A DNA stretch of 64,000 nt, from the NCBI RefSeq assembly GCF_002272745.1, contig NZ_NPBD01000001.1, positions 306,296-370,295 on the forward strand, in the 5' to 3' direction. Positions within the stretch are counted from its first letter, which is position 1. Every line of letters starts with the position of its first letter. This DNA comes from Terribacillus saccharophilus (GTDB lineage Bacteria; Bacillota; Bacilli; Bacillales; Amphibacillaceae). The position numbers were made by a program, and so were the translations under genes. Positions 8,602 through 16,224 of the stretch are shown here, piece by piece. The notes under the pieces are model-generated. The model was not told where the DNA came from, ran no database searches, and saw only the letters and a list, made by a program, of their open reading frames with translations.

Positions 8602-9434
8602 TACCAATTCATGAAAATTTAAAAGGGAAAGTGGCAGTTATTACAGGCGGGAGCGGTGTCCTCTGCTCCCAAATGGCCATCGAGCTTGCTCGACAAGGCG
8701 CGAATATAGCTATTTTGAACAGAGATGCTAAAAAAGGTCGGGATGTGATTGAAAGGATTCAGACATCAGGGGGTACTGGTATCTCCGTGAAAGCTGATGT
8801 TCTAGACAAAAGTTCTATGGAGAAGGCACGCGAAGAGATTTTAGAAACTTTTGGGCAAGTGGACTTCCTAATCAATGGAGCTGGCGGAAATCATCCTGAT
8901 GCTGTTACAAACACGGAAACATATCAAGATGAGGCTACAGGGAAATCATTCTTCCATTTAGATGAAAATGGATTTTCTAAAGTGTTTGCGACCAACTTTA
9001 CCGGCTCCTTCATTTCCAGTCAGGTATTTGGAAAGGATTTATTGCAGGCAAAGGCACCGTCCATTTTGAATATTTCTTCCATGAGTGCCTATGTACCAAT
9101 GACAAAGGTTCCAGCATATAGTGCGGCTAAATCTTCCATCAATAATTTCACGATGTGGATGGCGGTTCATTTTGCAGAGACCGGTCTAAGAGTAAATGCC
9201 ATTGCTCCAGGCTTCTTCTTAACGACACAAAACCGGAACCTTCTTGTAAATGATGATGGGAGCTATACGGTTCGCTCCAACAAAATCATAAACGGAACTC
9301 CTATGAAGCGATTCGGGAAACCAGAAGATCTGCTTGGGACAATGCTCTGGTTGCTTGACGCCAGCTATTCCGGTTTTGTTACAGGTATTACTGTACCTGT
9401 TGATGGAGGCTTCATGGCTTACTCAGGCGTATGA
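8598..9434 (+). CDS. uxuB: D-mannonate oxidoreductase, SDR type
   Basis: A 278-residue SDR. Its length equals the B. subtilis UxuB (YjmF), which interconverts fructuronate and mannonate and is unrelated to E. coli UxuB. Motifs: TGGSGVLCSQMA for the cofactor turn, NGAGGNHPD with the family-specific insertion after NxAG, SSMSAYVPMTKVPAYSAAKSS holding Ser, Tyr and Lys of the active site, and PVDGGFMAYSGV at the end. It starts with TTG at 8598 overlapping the uxuA stop (TTGA). The plus-strand operon ends here; the regulator gene follows after 138 nt with its own leader. Confidence 0.9.
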   Translation: MIPIHENLKGKVAVITGGSGVLCSQMAIELARQGANIAILNRDAKKGRDVIERIQTSGGTGISVKADVLDKSSMEKAREEILETFGQVDFLINGAGGNHPDAVTNTETYQDEATGKSFFHLDENGFSKVFATNFTGSFISSQVFGKDLLQAKAPSILNISSMSAYVPMTKVPAYSAAKSSINNFTMWMAVHFAETGLRVNAIAPGFFLTTQNRNLLVNDDGSYTVRSNKIINGTPMKRFGKPEDLLGTMLWLLDASYSGFVTGITVPVDGGFMAYSGV

Positions 9435-9572
9435 ATAAATTGATATTTTTGAAAAGTTAATCATTCATCATTTTAACGTGCTTGCTTCTGCGCTATAATA
9501 ACCAAGAAGTAAATCTTACTACTAAAACACTTTATAATTGTAGAACCGAACAAATCAGACGAGGTTGACAGA

Positions 9573-10592
9573 ATGAGACCAATAACAATCACAGACGTGG
9601 CGAAGCAAGCTAATGTATCTAAAAGCACTGTATCGCAATACCTGAACAAGCGGTACGAGTATATGAGTGAGAAAACACGAAAAAAAATCGAATCCGCTAT
9701 AGAAGAATTGAATTATCAGCCTAATATTGTAGCACGAAGTCTTAAACAAAAATCAACTTTCACAGTTGGAGTTATCGTAGCGAATATCCTCCATACATTC
9801 TCCACACATGTGATCCGGGCAGTTGAGAATTTCTTTCAAGAAAAAGGGTTTCAAATCATTGTATGTAACGCGGATGACGAACCTGAAAAAGAAAAGAAGT
9901 ATATCGAAATGCTCAGAGCAAAACAGGTGGATGGGATTATAATCTTTCCAACAGGAGGTAATCTGGATCTTTATGACCGCATGCTCAATGATAATTTTCC
10001 GATTGTATTCATGGACAGAACCATCAAGGACATGAATATTGCAACAGTCATGCTTGATAACCATCTGGCATCTAAGCTGGCTGTAGACCATTTTGTTGAT
10101 AAAGGCTACGAACAAATAGCTATACTTACTACTTCTGTTATCAGAAACATTAGTCCAAGGGTGGAAAGAATCGAAGGATACAGAAATGCTATCGTAGCCC
10201 GTGGACTGCAAGTAAAATCAGAGTATATAAAAACAGCTGATGTTGATCAAATTGTTCTTGCATTAAAGGAACTCTTCCAACTGAAAACTCCACCGCAAGC
10301 TTTGCTAGCTGGTAATGATATCGTGCTTATTGAAATACTGAAATATATAAAAGAACAGGGATTGAGAATTCCCGAGGATGTAGCGGTTATTGGAATTGAT
10401 GAAGTTCCATTCGCCAATTTCTTCACTCCTCCCATCACTACAGTATCTCAACCGGCAATCGAAATGGCAGGCAAAGCAGTCGACTTATTGCTGCAGCAAA
10501 TGAATAAAGACCTGGAAGTAAAGGACAAAAGCGTCTGCCGCCTAAAGCCAAGTCTTCTAGAACGGAACTCTTGTCTTTCCTTAAAGAAATAA
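9573..10592 (+). CDS. kdgR: LacI-family transcriptional regulator of the hexuronate locus (KdgR/ExuR-like)
   Basis: 339 residues, the length of B. subtilis KdgR. The N-terminal LacI helix-turn-helix is clear (ITITDVAKQANVSKSTVSQYLN, then the hinge-region NYQPNIVARSLKQKST), followed by a periplasmic-binding-protein-like effector domain with VDGIIIFPTGG, AVIGIDEVPFANFFTPPITTV and the usual dimer segment. In B. subtilis KdgR represses KDG-pathway genes and releases DNA when KDG binds. Palindromes with a shared core lie before the catabolic operon and before the transporter gene on either side, which fits. KdgR versus ExuR cannot be settled by eye. Confidence 0.7.
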   Translation: MRPITITDVAKQANVSKSTVSQYLNKRYEYMSEKTRKKIESAIEELNYQPNIVARSLKQKSTFTVGVIVANILHTFSTHVIRAVENFFQEKGFQIIVCNADDEPEKEKKYIEMLRAKQVDGIIIFPTGGNLDLYDRMLNDNFPIVFMDRTIKDMNIATVMLDNHLASKLAVDHFVDKGYEQIAILTTSVIRNISPRVERIEGYRNAIVARGLQVKSEYIKTADVDQIVLALKELFQLKTPPQALLAGNDIVLIEILKYIKEQGLRIPEDVAVIGIDEVPFANFFTPPITTVSQPAIEMAGKAVDLLLQQMNKDLEVKDKSVCRLKPSLLERNSCLSLKK

Positions 10593-10621
10593 GGGCTGCT
10601 GCGCCCCTTTTAACTCCGCAA

Positions 10622-10635
10622 GTAAATCGGTTTAC
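10622..10635 (+). promoter_or_regulatory. LacI-type operator before the transporter gene
   Basis: GTAAATCGGTTTAC is a 14-bp palindrome with the central CG typical of LacI-family sites. Its core AAATCGGTTT recurs inverted at 4030-4039 upstream of the catabolic operon. Confidence 0.65.
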
Positions 10636-10689
10636 TATCCATACCCCTAAGTGGGGTTATGGACGTAAAGTAAAATCGTTAATCCAAAA

Positions 10690-10704
10690 ATGTAAGCGCT
10701 TTAC
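10690..10704 (+). promoter_or_regulatory. Candidate cre site (CcpA)
   Basis: ATGTAAGCGCTTTAC fits the cre consensus with one mismatch and lies between the operator and the transporter gene. Confidence 0.5.
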
Positions 10705-10749
10705 TTGATAAAAAAACAAAGAACGTTACAACCCCAGGGAGGTAAATCC

Positions 10750-12027
10750 ATGAAATCATTGTTTACTAAAGGGAAACTAGCCGTCATGATTTTGTTGTTT
10801 TTTGCCGGGATCATTAATTACCTTGACCGTTCTGCTTTGTCCATTGCAGCACCGTTCATTACTGAGGATCTGGAACTTACCGCTACTCAAATGGGGATTA
10901 TTTTCAGCAGTTTCTCCGTCGGTTATGCGATCTTTAACTTTTTGGGGGGGGTAGCTGCCGATAGATACGGTGCTAAACTCACTTTATTTGTAGCTATGAT
11001 TGTCTGGTCTATATTTAGTGGGGCCATTGCACTTGCTGTCGGATTCACCAGCTTAATCATTATCCGCATCTTGTTCGGAATGGGGGAAGGCCCTCTTTCC
11101 GCCACTATTAATAAAATGGTGAATAATTGGTTTCCATCTGACCAGCGGGCCTCTGCTATCGGACTAGCCAACAGCGGAACTCCGTTAGGTGGCGCTATAG
11201 CCGGTCCGATAGTGGGCTTCATTGCCATATCATACAGCTGGAAATTATCCTTTGTCTTAATAATGATTATCGGTTTTATATGGACGATTATATGGTGGAA
11301 AGTTGTTAAAGAAAAGCCAGCTGAGACTGCCACAGAGAAAAAGGATATTACTACAGAAGCAGCTCCACGAGAGAAGAAACCATTAACCTTCTATTTAAAA
11401 CAAAAAACGGTCTTGTTCACTGCATTTGCTTTCTTTGCATATAACTATATTTTGTTCTTCTTTTTAACCTGGTTCCCTAGTTATTTAATAGATGCAAGGG
11501 GAGTCAGCGTTCAGGAAATGAGTATAGTCACAGTCATTCCCTGGGTTCTGGGTTTTATCGGCCTTGCTGCCGGAGGCTTTGTTTCTGACTTTGTATTGAG
11601 AAAGTTTGCTAGAAAAGGCGTCCTGTTCTCCCGTAAAGTAGTATTAGTTACATGTTTACTCGCCTCTGCAATATGTATCGGACTAGCTGGTCTTGTTACT
11701 ACAACGTTTAGTGCTGTGGCGTTAGTTGCGTGTTCAGTATTCTTCCTATACCTAACTGGTTCTATTTATTGGGCAATCGTTCAAGACGTTGTTGACCAAA
11801 GTAATGTTGGTTCTGTCGGGGGCTTTATGCATTTCCTTGCCAACACAGCGGGTATTATCGGGCCAACTCTTACTGGTTTCCTTGTTGATAGATCAGGCAC
11901 TTACACTGCAGCATTCCTGCTGGCTGGCGGATTAGCAATATTCGCTTCCCTTGCTGTTATTCGATTTGTTCGTCCGATTAAAGGGAGCATTGTTACAGGT
12001 AAAGATAAAACGATTGCCGGAAACTAA
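10750..12027 (+). CDS. MFS transporter, anion:cation symporter family (hexuronate/aldonate type)
   Basis: 425 residues with about 12 hydrophobic segments. The layout and motifs fit the ACS family, which includes ExuT and the galactonate transporter DgoT: NYLDRSALSIAAPFI in the first helix, the family A-motif GGVAADRYGAK in loop 2-3, and GEGPLSATINKMVNNWFPSDQR in helix 4. A hydrophilic central loop spans about residues 195-225. ATG 10750 follows GGGAGGT at 7 nt; an upstream TTG has no site. It has its own promoter region with operator and cre site, and is followed by a terminator. Likely substrate is a hexuronate or aldonate, by context. Confidence 0.8.
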   Translation: MKSLFTKGKLAVMILLFFAGIINYLDRSALSIAAPFITEDLELTATQMGIIFSSFSVGYAIFNFLGGVAADRYGAKLTLFVAMIVWSIFSGAIALAVGFTSLIIIRILFGMGEGPLSATINKMVNNWFPSDQRASAIGLANSGTPLGGAIAGPIVGFIAISYSWKLSFVLIMIIGFIWTIIWWKVVKEKPAETATEKKDITTEAAPREKKPLTFYLKQKTVLFTAFAFFAYNYILFFFLTWFPSYLIDARGVSVQEMSIVTVIPWVLGFIGLAAGGFVSDFVLRKFARKGVLFSRKVVLVTCLLASAICIGLAGLVTTTFSAVALVACSVFFLYLTGSIYWAIVQDVVDQSNVGSVGGFMHFLANTAGIIGPTLTGFLVDRSGTYTAAFLLAGGLAIFASLAVIRFVRPIKGSIVTGKDKTIAGN

Positions 12028-12048
12028 ACTCCATAAAATGTAAGATGG

Positions 12049-12090
12049 AAAGGTTTTCTTTATAGTTAGTAAACATAAAGAAACCTTTTT
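12049..12090 (+). terminator. Terminator after the transporter gene
   Basis: AAAGGTTTTCTTTAT pairs with ATAAAGAAACCTTT across a 13-nt loop, ending in a T-rich tract. Confidence 0.8.
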
Positions 12091-12138
12091 CCTTTTTAAT
12101 GTTTTGTCAGGATCAACTTAAGTTAAGGGGCAAGGGCC

Positions 12139-12273
12139 ATGATAAAACAACATTGTATTGGGGATATAGTGAATGACCCAAATAAACGTAAAACATTTCC
12201 AGTAAAAATCCTTCAGATTGGGAAAGGCAACTTTCTGAGAGGCTTTAGACCTCACCTGAAAGAGGCAACATAA
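12139..12273 (+). pseudogene. Remnant of a mannitol/altronate dehydrogenase-family reductase N terminus
   Basis: A 44-codon frame from ATG 12139 to TAA 12271 includes PVKILQIGKGNFLRGF. This is very close to the N-terminal NAD-binding motif (RIIQFGEGNFLRAF type) of tagaturonate reductase UxaB and the long-chain mannitol dehydrogenase family. The following 400 or so codons are absent: the frame stops soon after the motif and a weak hairpin follows. Its place at the end of a hexuronate locus fits a former uxaB-like gene. A chance match of this motif is unlikely but not excluded. Confidence 0.55.
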
Positions 12274-12516
12274 AAGTAATGGTTGAGTTACCATAATGAA
12301 AAAGCTGGGAGACGAACCTCCAGCTTCTTCATATTCATACATATGGCGAAAATAATAAATCTTCGGGATTAAATGTATCCTCCGCATGACGCTTATGCTG
12401 ATTTAGTAGATGAAAATAAGTCGAAAGATCTCTCAAAAGTCCTAAACATAAAAGGACTTCACAGACTGGAAATGGTAAAAAGTCTGTCTCCCTCTATTTT
12501 TATTTGAGCAAGCTTA
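12274..12516. other. Non-coding stretch with no clear gene
   Basis: Contains a small hairpin (AAGCTGG and CCAGCTT, near 12302-12327) and short open frames on both strands. A minus-strand frame reads LNQHKRHAEDTFNPEDLLF near 12350-12420, but it has no start or ribosome site. I cannot support a gene; decayed coding sequence is possible. Confidence 0.4.
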
Positions 12517-12545
12517 TTGACATGAGTCATGCTTGAGTATATGAT
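12517..12545 (+). promoter_or_regulatory. Strong sigma-A promoter of the MarR operon
   Basis: TTGACA (12517-12522) and TATGAT (12540-12545) are 17 nt apart, near-perfect consensus. Confidence 0.85.
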
Positions 12546-12571
12546 TGACGTATCAATTATTGATGCATCAA
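12545..12571 (+). promoter_or_regulatory. Tandem MarR-type operators
   Basis: TTGACGTATCAA (12545-12556) and the perfect palindrome TTGATGCATCAA (12560-12571) have the same TTGA-N4-TCAA plan and a 15-bp period. They start at the last base of the -10 box and cover the start of transcription. Binding by the MarR protein encoded directly downstream is inferred. Confidence 0.65.
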
Positions 12572-12593
12572 TTATTTGAAAGGGGTTATGTCG

Positions 12594-13049
12594 ATGACTG
12601 CTTGTTCCGTCCGTTTACAAATTTTTCTGCAGCTGCAGGCAGTAAACAAGGAGCTTTGCTCGAAGTTTGAATCTTGCTTAGGGGCCAGCACTTCCCGTGT
12701 GGAGATTCTGCATTATCTGCTGCAGCATGAAGAAGTGTCCCAGTCAGCGTTGCAAAAGGAAGTCAATATAGATGCTGCCGCTGTTACCAGACATCTGAAG
12801 CAGCTTGAGGCTGCTGGTACGATCGTACGCTATAAGAAAGCCGATGATCAGCGCGCTACATGGGTGAAGCTGGAGGAAGAAGCGAAGCGTCATATCGAGC
12901 AATCCTATCAGGAAAAAAGCCAATTTGTGAAAGAGACGTTTGCAGGCTTTTCAGAGGAAGAGCTAGAGCAATTTTTAAAAATGCTGAGCAAAGTAAGTGT
13001 AAATGTCTCACATGTTACAAAGAATCAGTTTGGAGGAGAAACTAAATGA
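12594..13049 (+). CDS. MarR-family transcriptional regulator
   Basis: 151 residues with a winged helix-turn-helix: SQSALQKEVNIDAAAVTRHLKQLEAAGTIVRYKKADDQRATWVKL, in which helix 3 and the DxR wing are typical of MarR repressors. Dimerising helices flank it. Cysteines occur near the N terminus (C4, and two in KELCSKFESCLG), so oxidant or electrophile sensing is possible. ATG 12594 gives 8 nt spacing to AAAGGGG; in-frame upstream starts are too close to it. The stop overlaps the nitroreductase start (ATGA). It is likely an autorepressor acting at the tandem TTGA-N4-TCAA sites in its promoter, like MhqR or YodB-type quinone regulators. Confidence 0.85.
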   Translation: MTACSVRLQIFLQLQAVNKELCSKFESCLGASTSRVEILHYLLQHEEVSQSALQKEVNIDAAAVTRHLKQLEAAGTIVRYKKADDQRATWVKLEEEAKRHIEQSYQEKSQFVKETFAGFSEEELEQFLKMLSKVSVNVSHVTKNQFGGETK

Positions 13050-13690
13050 ACGAAACACCACTATATAATAAAGAAGCTTTCCTGCAAATCGTTCAGGATC
13101 GACGTTCCATCCGTACCTATGATGAAAACGTGAAAATCAGTAAGGAAGAAATGAGCGAAATGCTGTCCGTAGCAACTAAAGCGCCATCTTCCGTTAACTT
13201 GCAGCCTTGGCGATTTGTTGTTATTGAAAGTCCGGAAGCAAAAGCAAAGCTTGCACCGCTTGCTAGATTCAATCAGCAGCAAGTGAAAACTTCTTCTGCA
13301 GTAATCGCGGTTTTTGCTGATATGAATAATCTTGACTATTTGGAAGAAATCTATGGAAAAGCGGTGGAGAATGGTCTAATGCCGCAGGAAGTCAAAGATC
13401 AGCAAGTTGTTTCTATCCGTAAATTGCTTTCCGGAATTTCAGAACAAGGGAACAGAGAATCAATCTTGATCGATGGCGGTTTAGTTTCCATGCAGCTGAT
13501 GCTAACTGCGAAGACATATGGTTACGATACTAATCCGATTGGCGGGTTTGAGAAAGATCAAATCGCAGAAGCATTCGATTTGGATAAGGATCGTTATATT
13601 CCAGTCATGCTGCTTTCTATCGGGAAAGCAGCAGATGCAGGCTACAAATCCTACCGGATGCCGGTAGAACAAATTACAGAATGGAAATAA
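13046..13690 (+). CDS. Nitroreductase-family flavoprotein
   Basis: A 214-residue FMN-dependent NAD(P)H oxidoreductase. The N-terminal motif DRRSIRTYDENVKIS and APSSVNLQPWRFVVIES are the FMN-contacting segments of the family, and GYDTNPIGGFEKDQI and the PVMLLSIGK strand complete the fold. Relatives in B. subtilis (MhqN, YodC, YdgI) reduce quinones or nitro compounds. It overlaps the marR gene by 4 nt and is followed 13 nt later by an ABM monooxygenase. The operon therefore looks like a quinone/electrophile detoxification unit. Confidence 0.85.
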   Translation: MNETPLYNKEAFLQIVQDRRSIRTYDENVKISKEEMSEMLSVATKAPSSVNLQPWRFVVIESPEAKAKLAPLARFNQQQVKTSSAVIAVFADMNNLDYLEEIYGKAVENGLMPQEVKDQQVVSIRKLLSGISEQGNRESILIDGGLVSMQLMLTAKTYGYDTNPIGGFEKDQIAEAFDLDKDRYIPVMLLSIGKAADAGYKSYRMPVEQITEWK

Positions 13691-13703
13691 GGAGAGAGAA
13701 ACT

Positions 13704-13997
13704 ATGATTATCATCCACGCTAGAATGTCAGTTAAACCAGAGAAAAAAGAAGAATTCCTTCAAGAAATTGAAGCAGTTATGGAAGGAAGCCGTGCTGAAG
13801 CAGGTAATAACAGCTACGACCTATTCCAAGATCCAAAAGATGCTAACAGCTTTGTTATGGTGGAGAATTGGAAGGACATGGAGGCTGTCCAAGCACATAA
13901 CACGAGCAGCCACTTCCAAAAATTCAGCGCAGCTGCCAAAGAAATGCTAAGTGCACCACTGGCAGCGGATGTTTATCAAGGTGAGAAATTGAATTAA
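13704..13997 (+). CDS. Antibiotic-biosynthesis-monooxygenase (ABM) domain protein, putative quinol monooxygenase
   Basis: A 97-residue single ABM ferredoxin-like domain: IIIHARMSVKPEKKEEFLQ, then SRAEAGNNSYDLFQDPKD, FVMVENWKDMEAVQAHNTSSHFQKF. These dimeric proteins (YgiN type) act on quinols or serve as small cofactor-independent oxygenases. It sits 13 nt after the nitroreductase with its own GGAGAG site and ends at a strong terminator, so it is the last gene of the marR operon. Confidence 0.8.
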   Translation: MIIIHARMSVKPEKKEEFLQEIEAVMEGSRAEAGNNSYDLFQDPKDANSFVMVENWKDMEAVQAHNTSSHFQKFSAAAKEMLSAPLAADVYQGEKLN

Positions 13998-14000
13998 TTG

Positions 14001-14035
14001 AAAAGGATGACCATCATGGTCATCCTTTTTCTTTT
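14001..14035. terminator. Terminator after the marR operon
   Basis: AAAAGGATGACC pairs with GGTCATCCTTTT around a 5-nt loop, followed by T residues. The stop codon of the degraded minus-strand GNAT gene lies inside the hairpin, so it may serve both strands. Confidence 0.85.
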
Positions 14036-14831
14036 GTGTGTAATTTTAATGGAAGTATTCTTTCGTAGAATTCAATTGGTCCTGCTTCGGAGATGATAAA
14101 TTCACGGAAGCTTTGTTCATTTACATCATGGAGAGCAGACAGTACGAGAGAACGGCCATAACCAGAATTTCTGCAGTCCTTCCTTACTCCCATCGGTCCG
14201 AATACTACTCTGCCTGCATTTTGTTTCTGATAGCAGCAGAAACCAATTAACCGGCTATTCTCCCGCCCACGATCAAGACAACTCCATTATTTTCAATGAG
14301 CATCTTCTGGACTTGTTCTGTCCAGCGCAAGCCAAAATGCTCTTTTACAAAATCAAGGATCTCCTTTTTCTCAAATACGGAAGCAGCTTCTGCATGTTTT
14401 GGAAGATATGAAGGCAAAGTTGGTAAAGGTAACGTGACGAGCAAGTCATGTGTTGTACTAACAAGCTGCAGAATATCCTGCCACGATTCTTTATCTGAAA
14501 GAGAAGAAAGGATACCTTCCAACACATGAGCTTCTGTCGTAACCACTTGATTGAACTTTTTGGCACGTGATACTCCGAATTCAATAGCCTTATATAAATT
14601 GTCAGATAGAAGATGTCCTTTATAAAGCGTAACTTTTAATCCCTTATCTAGTTTATTCATGGAATCTATTAGCGCAGCCTCTGCATTAGTTTGAAGCAGA
14701 TAGTGGTTTACCACTTTCTGAATAATGCCTTCTTCCTTCAAGTAGAAACCAAAAAAAGCTGAGCATGTAATGGGTGAAACTGTTTGCTAGGCTTGTTCGA
14801 GTATTCGTATTAAGTGTTTGGAATCTTTCAT
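14020..14831 (-). pseudogene. Disrupted GNAT-family acetyltransferase gene
   Basis: Reading from ATG 14831 (AAAGGAG ribosome site upstream) the frame is MKDSKHLIRILEQA, then an amber TAG at 14789-14787, then continues in the same frame with FFGFYLKEEGIIQKVVNHYL and on to IENNGVVLIV. Near 14262-14270 one base is missing: the rest of the protein (RLIGFCCYQKQN, then GPMGVRKDCRNSGYGRSLVL, the acetyl-CoA-binding loop of GNAT enzymes) is in another frame and ends at TGA 14022-14020. The restored protein would have about 270 residues. Two independent lesions argue for a pseudogene; an assembly error could explain the frameshift but less easily the TAG. Confidence 0.75.
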
Positions 14832-14885
14832 GTACAGTCTCCTTTGTATCAACTGACTACGAATTTGAACAGTACGGCAACTGTA

Positions 14886-15656
14886 TTATGGTCTTTGCAT
14901 ACGGAACGTACTATGAAGCAATTCTGCATATTCTTTCTCGTCTATTGTACGCTTAATGGGTACACCAGTGGAAGAGACAGTGAAGGAAGCAGCTGTTAAA
15001 GTGACATGTCCGTCTGCTGTCCTTTTTGTAAGCAATGGTGACTTATTAAAAGGAGAAGCAGAATGTGTCTCAATAATCTGCTGCATTTGCTCCAGTTCGG
15101 TCATGTCAGTTATCCGGTTATTTTCTGAGAAACCATATCCAATGCGCCAATCGTCGTCTCGTCCGGCTAGTTTTAATTCCAGCATATAACCTTTTTCAGC
15201 AGGCTTAATACGGAATTGGCCATTAGCAGTTGTCATAACTTCTCCTGACAAAGGTAGTGGAGCAAGTGGTATATTAGCGCCAAATCCGGCATCAACAATA
15301 AATTCCTCCCCATGATGCTTCAAAAGGATAGTAACATGGGTATTACCAGTAACACTCCAGTTATTTGCCTGCTGATCGTAAATACAGGCAGATACTAAGC
15401 TAACATCGAGTCCATATTCTTCTAAGAAATAATAAAGAAGCGTATTTAGTTCATAACAAACACCGCCTTCGTTGCGGATTAGGATTTTTTCCTGCAGACC
15501 TTCTTTTGATAGAAGACTTTTATTTTTATCGATAATCCGTAAGTTCTCAAATGGTATTGCCTGAGCGAATTGTTGTAATAGAATTGGCAGAGTTTCGAAA
15601 GTCACTTCGACATTCATATTAATCCGCTGCTTAAATAGGGCTTTAAAAGATTGCAT
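14886..15656 (-). CDS. nat: Arylamine N-acetyltransferase
   Basis: A 256-residue NAT, which moves an acetyl group from acetyl-CoA to aromatic amines or hydrazines. The catalytic triad is visible: C67 in RNEGGVCYELN, H107 in TGNTHVTILL and D122 in FIVDAGFG. The N-terminal PFENLRI segment is also conserved. ATG 15656 follows AGGAGG at 7 nt. The gene lies between the broken GNAT gene (same strand, 54 nt downstream) and the divergent guanidine-exporter leader. Probably detoxification; no operon partner is intact. Confidence 0.9.
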   Translation of the reverse strand: MQSFKALFKQRINMNVEVTFETLPILLQQFAQAIPFENLRIIDKNKSLLSKEGLQEKILIRNEGGVCYELNTLLYYFLEEYGLDVSLVSACIYDQQANNWSVTGNTHVTILLKHHGEEFIVDAGFGANIPLAPLPLSGEVMTTANGQFRIKPAEKGYMLELKLAGRDDDWRIGYGFSENNRITDMTELEQMQQIIETHSASPFNKSPLLTKRTADGHVTLTAASFTVSSTGVPIKRTIDEKEYAELLHSTFRMQRP

Positions 15657-15705
15657 TGTAATTCCTCCTGACTTAGTTAGTATAAATACTTTGTCTTATA
15701 ATTGC

Positions 15706-15734
15706 TTGCATCGTGCTTTTGTATCCTTTATAAT
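15706..15734 (+). promoter_or_regulatory. Promoter of the guanidine riboswitch/ykkCD transcript
   Basis: TTGCAT (15706-15711) and TATAAT (15729-15734) are separated by 17 nt; transcription would start near 15741, just before the aptamer. Confidence 0.75.
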
Positions 15735-15751
15735 TGCCAGATGAATATGGC

Positions 15752-15838
15752 AGATAGTTTTCTAGGGTTCCGCAGCTCCAAGCTGGTCTGGTCCGAGAGA
15801 AAACGCACAGCAATGCTGTGACACGGAAGGATAAAAGC
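15752..15838 (+). ncRNA. Guanidine-I (ykkC) riboswitch aptamer
   Basis: The conserved ykkC-type blocks appear in order: ATAGTTTTCTAGGGTTCCG, TGGTCTGGTCCGAGAG, AAAAC, then ACACGGAAGGATAAAAGCC. The 3' end of the aptamer overlaps the 5' arm of a terminator, the usual arrangement in which guanidine binding prevents termination. The genes controlled are the two SMR exporter subunits. Confidence 0.93.
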
Positions 15839-15868
15839 CTGGGAGATTTCTATCTCCCAGGCTTTTTT
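15836..15868 (+). terminator. Riboswitch-controlled intrinsic terminator
   Basis: AGCCTGGGAGA and TCTCCCAGGCT form an 11-bp stem with a 6-nt loop, then six T residues, 17 nt before the first SMR gene. Confidence 0.9.
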
Positions 15869-15885
15869 GATTGGAGGAAATGAGT

Positions 15886-16224
15886 ATGACAAAACAGTGG
15901 CTTAGCGTCATTCTGGCAGGAATAATTGAAGTTTTATGGGTTATCGGGCTAAAGCACGCAAATAACACACTTGAATGGGCTGGTACGATTATCTGTATCT
16001 TACTTAGCTTTTATTTGATGCTGCAGGCAAGCAAGCATATGCCTGTCGGAACCGTATATGCGGTATTCGTCGGTATCGGATCAACGGGTACCGTTATTGT
16101 GGATATGTTATTTTTCGGCGAACCTTTCAAACTGGCAAAGGTCGCATTAATTGCCGTTCTTTTATTGGGTGTAATTGGTCTTAAACTCGTAACTGGAGAC
16201 AAACAGACGGAGGAGGGTGCTTGA
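15886..16224 (+). CDS. ykkC: SMR-family guanidinium exporter subunit, YkkC type
   Basis: 112 residues, the length of B. subtilis YkkC, with four membrane helices. The first carries the essential glutamate of small multidrug-resistance proteins (GIIEVLWVIGLK). Guanidine-I riboswitches in Bacillus control the heteromeric SMR pair YkkC/YkkD (GdnCD), which exchanges guanidinium for protons, so the ligand of the switch and the cargo agree. ATG 15886 is preferred because GGAGG is 8 nt upstream; in-frame TTG 15871 and ATG 15880 are too close. The stop overlaps the ykkD start by 4 nt. Confidence 0.9.
   Translation: MTKQWLSVILAGIIEVLWVIGLKHANNTLEWAGTIICILLSFYLMLQASKHMPVGTVYAVFVGIGSTGTVIVDMLFFGEPFKLAKVALIAVLLLGVIGLKLVTGDKQTEEGA

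Noticed and set aside
12339..12480. Minus-strand frame reading LNQHKRHAEDTFNPEDLLF, considered as the tail of a lost enzyme
   Set aside because: No start, ribosome site or certain family; too short to support, although it might be decayed coding sequence.
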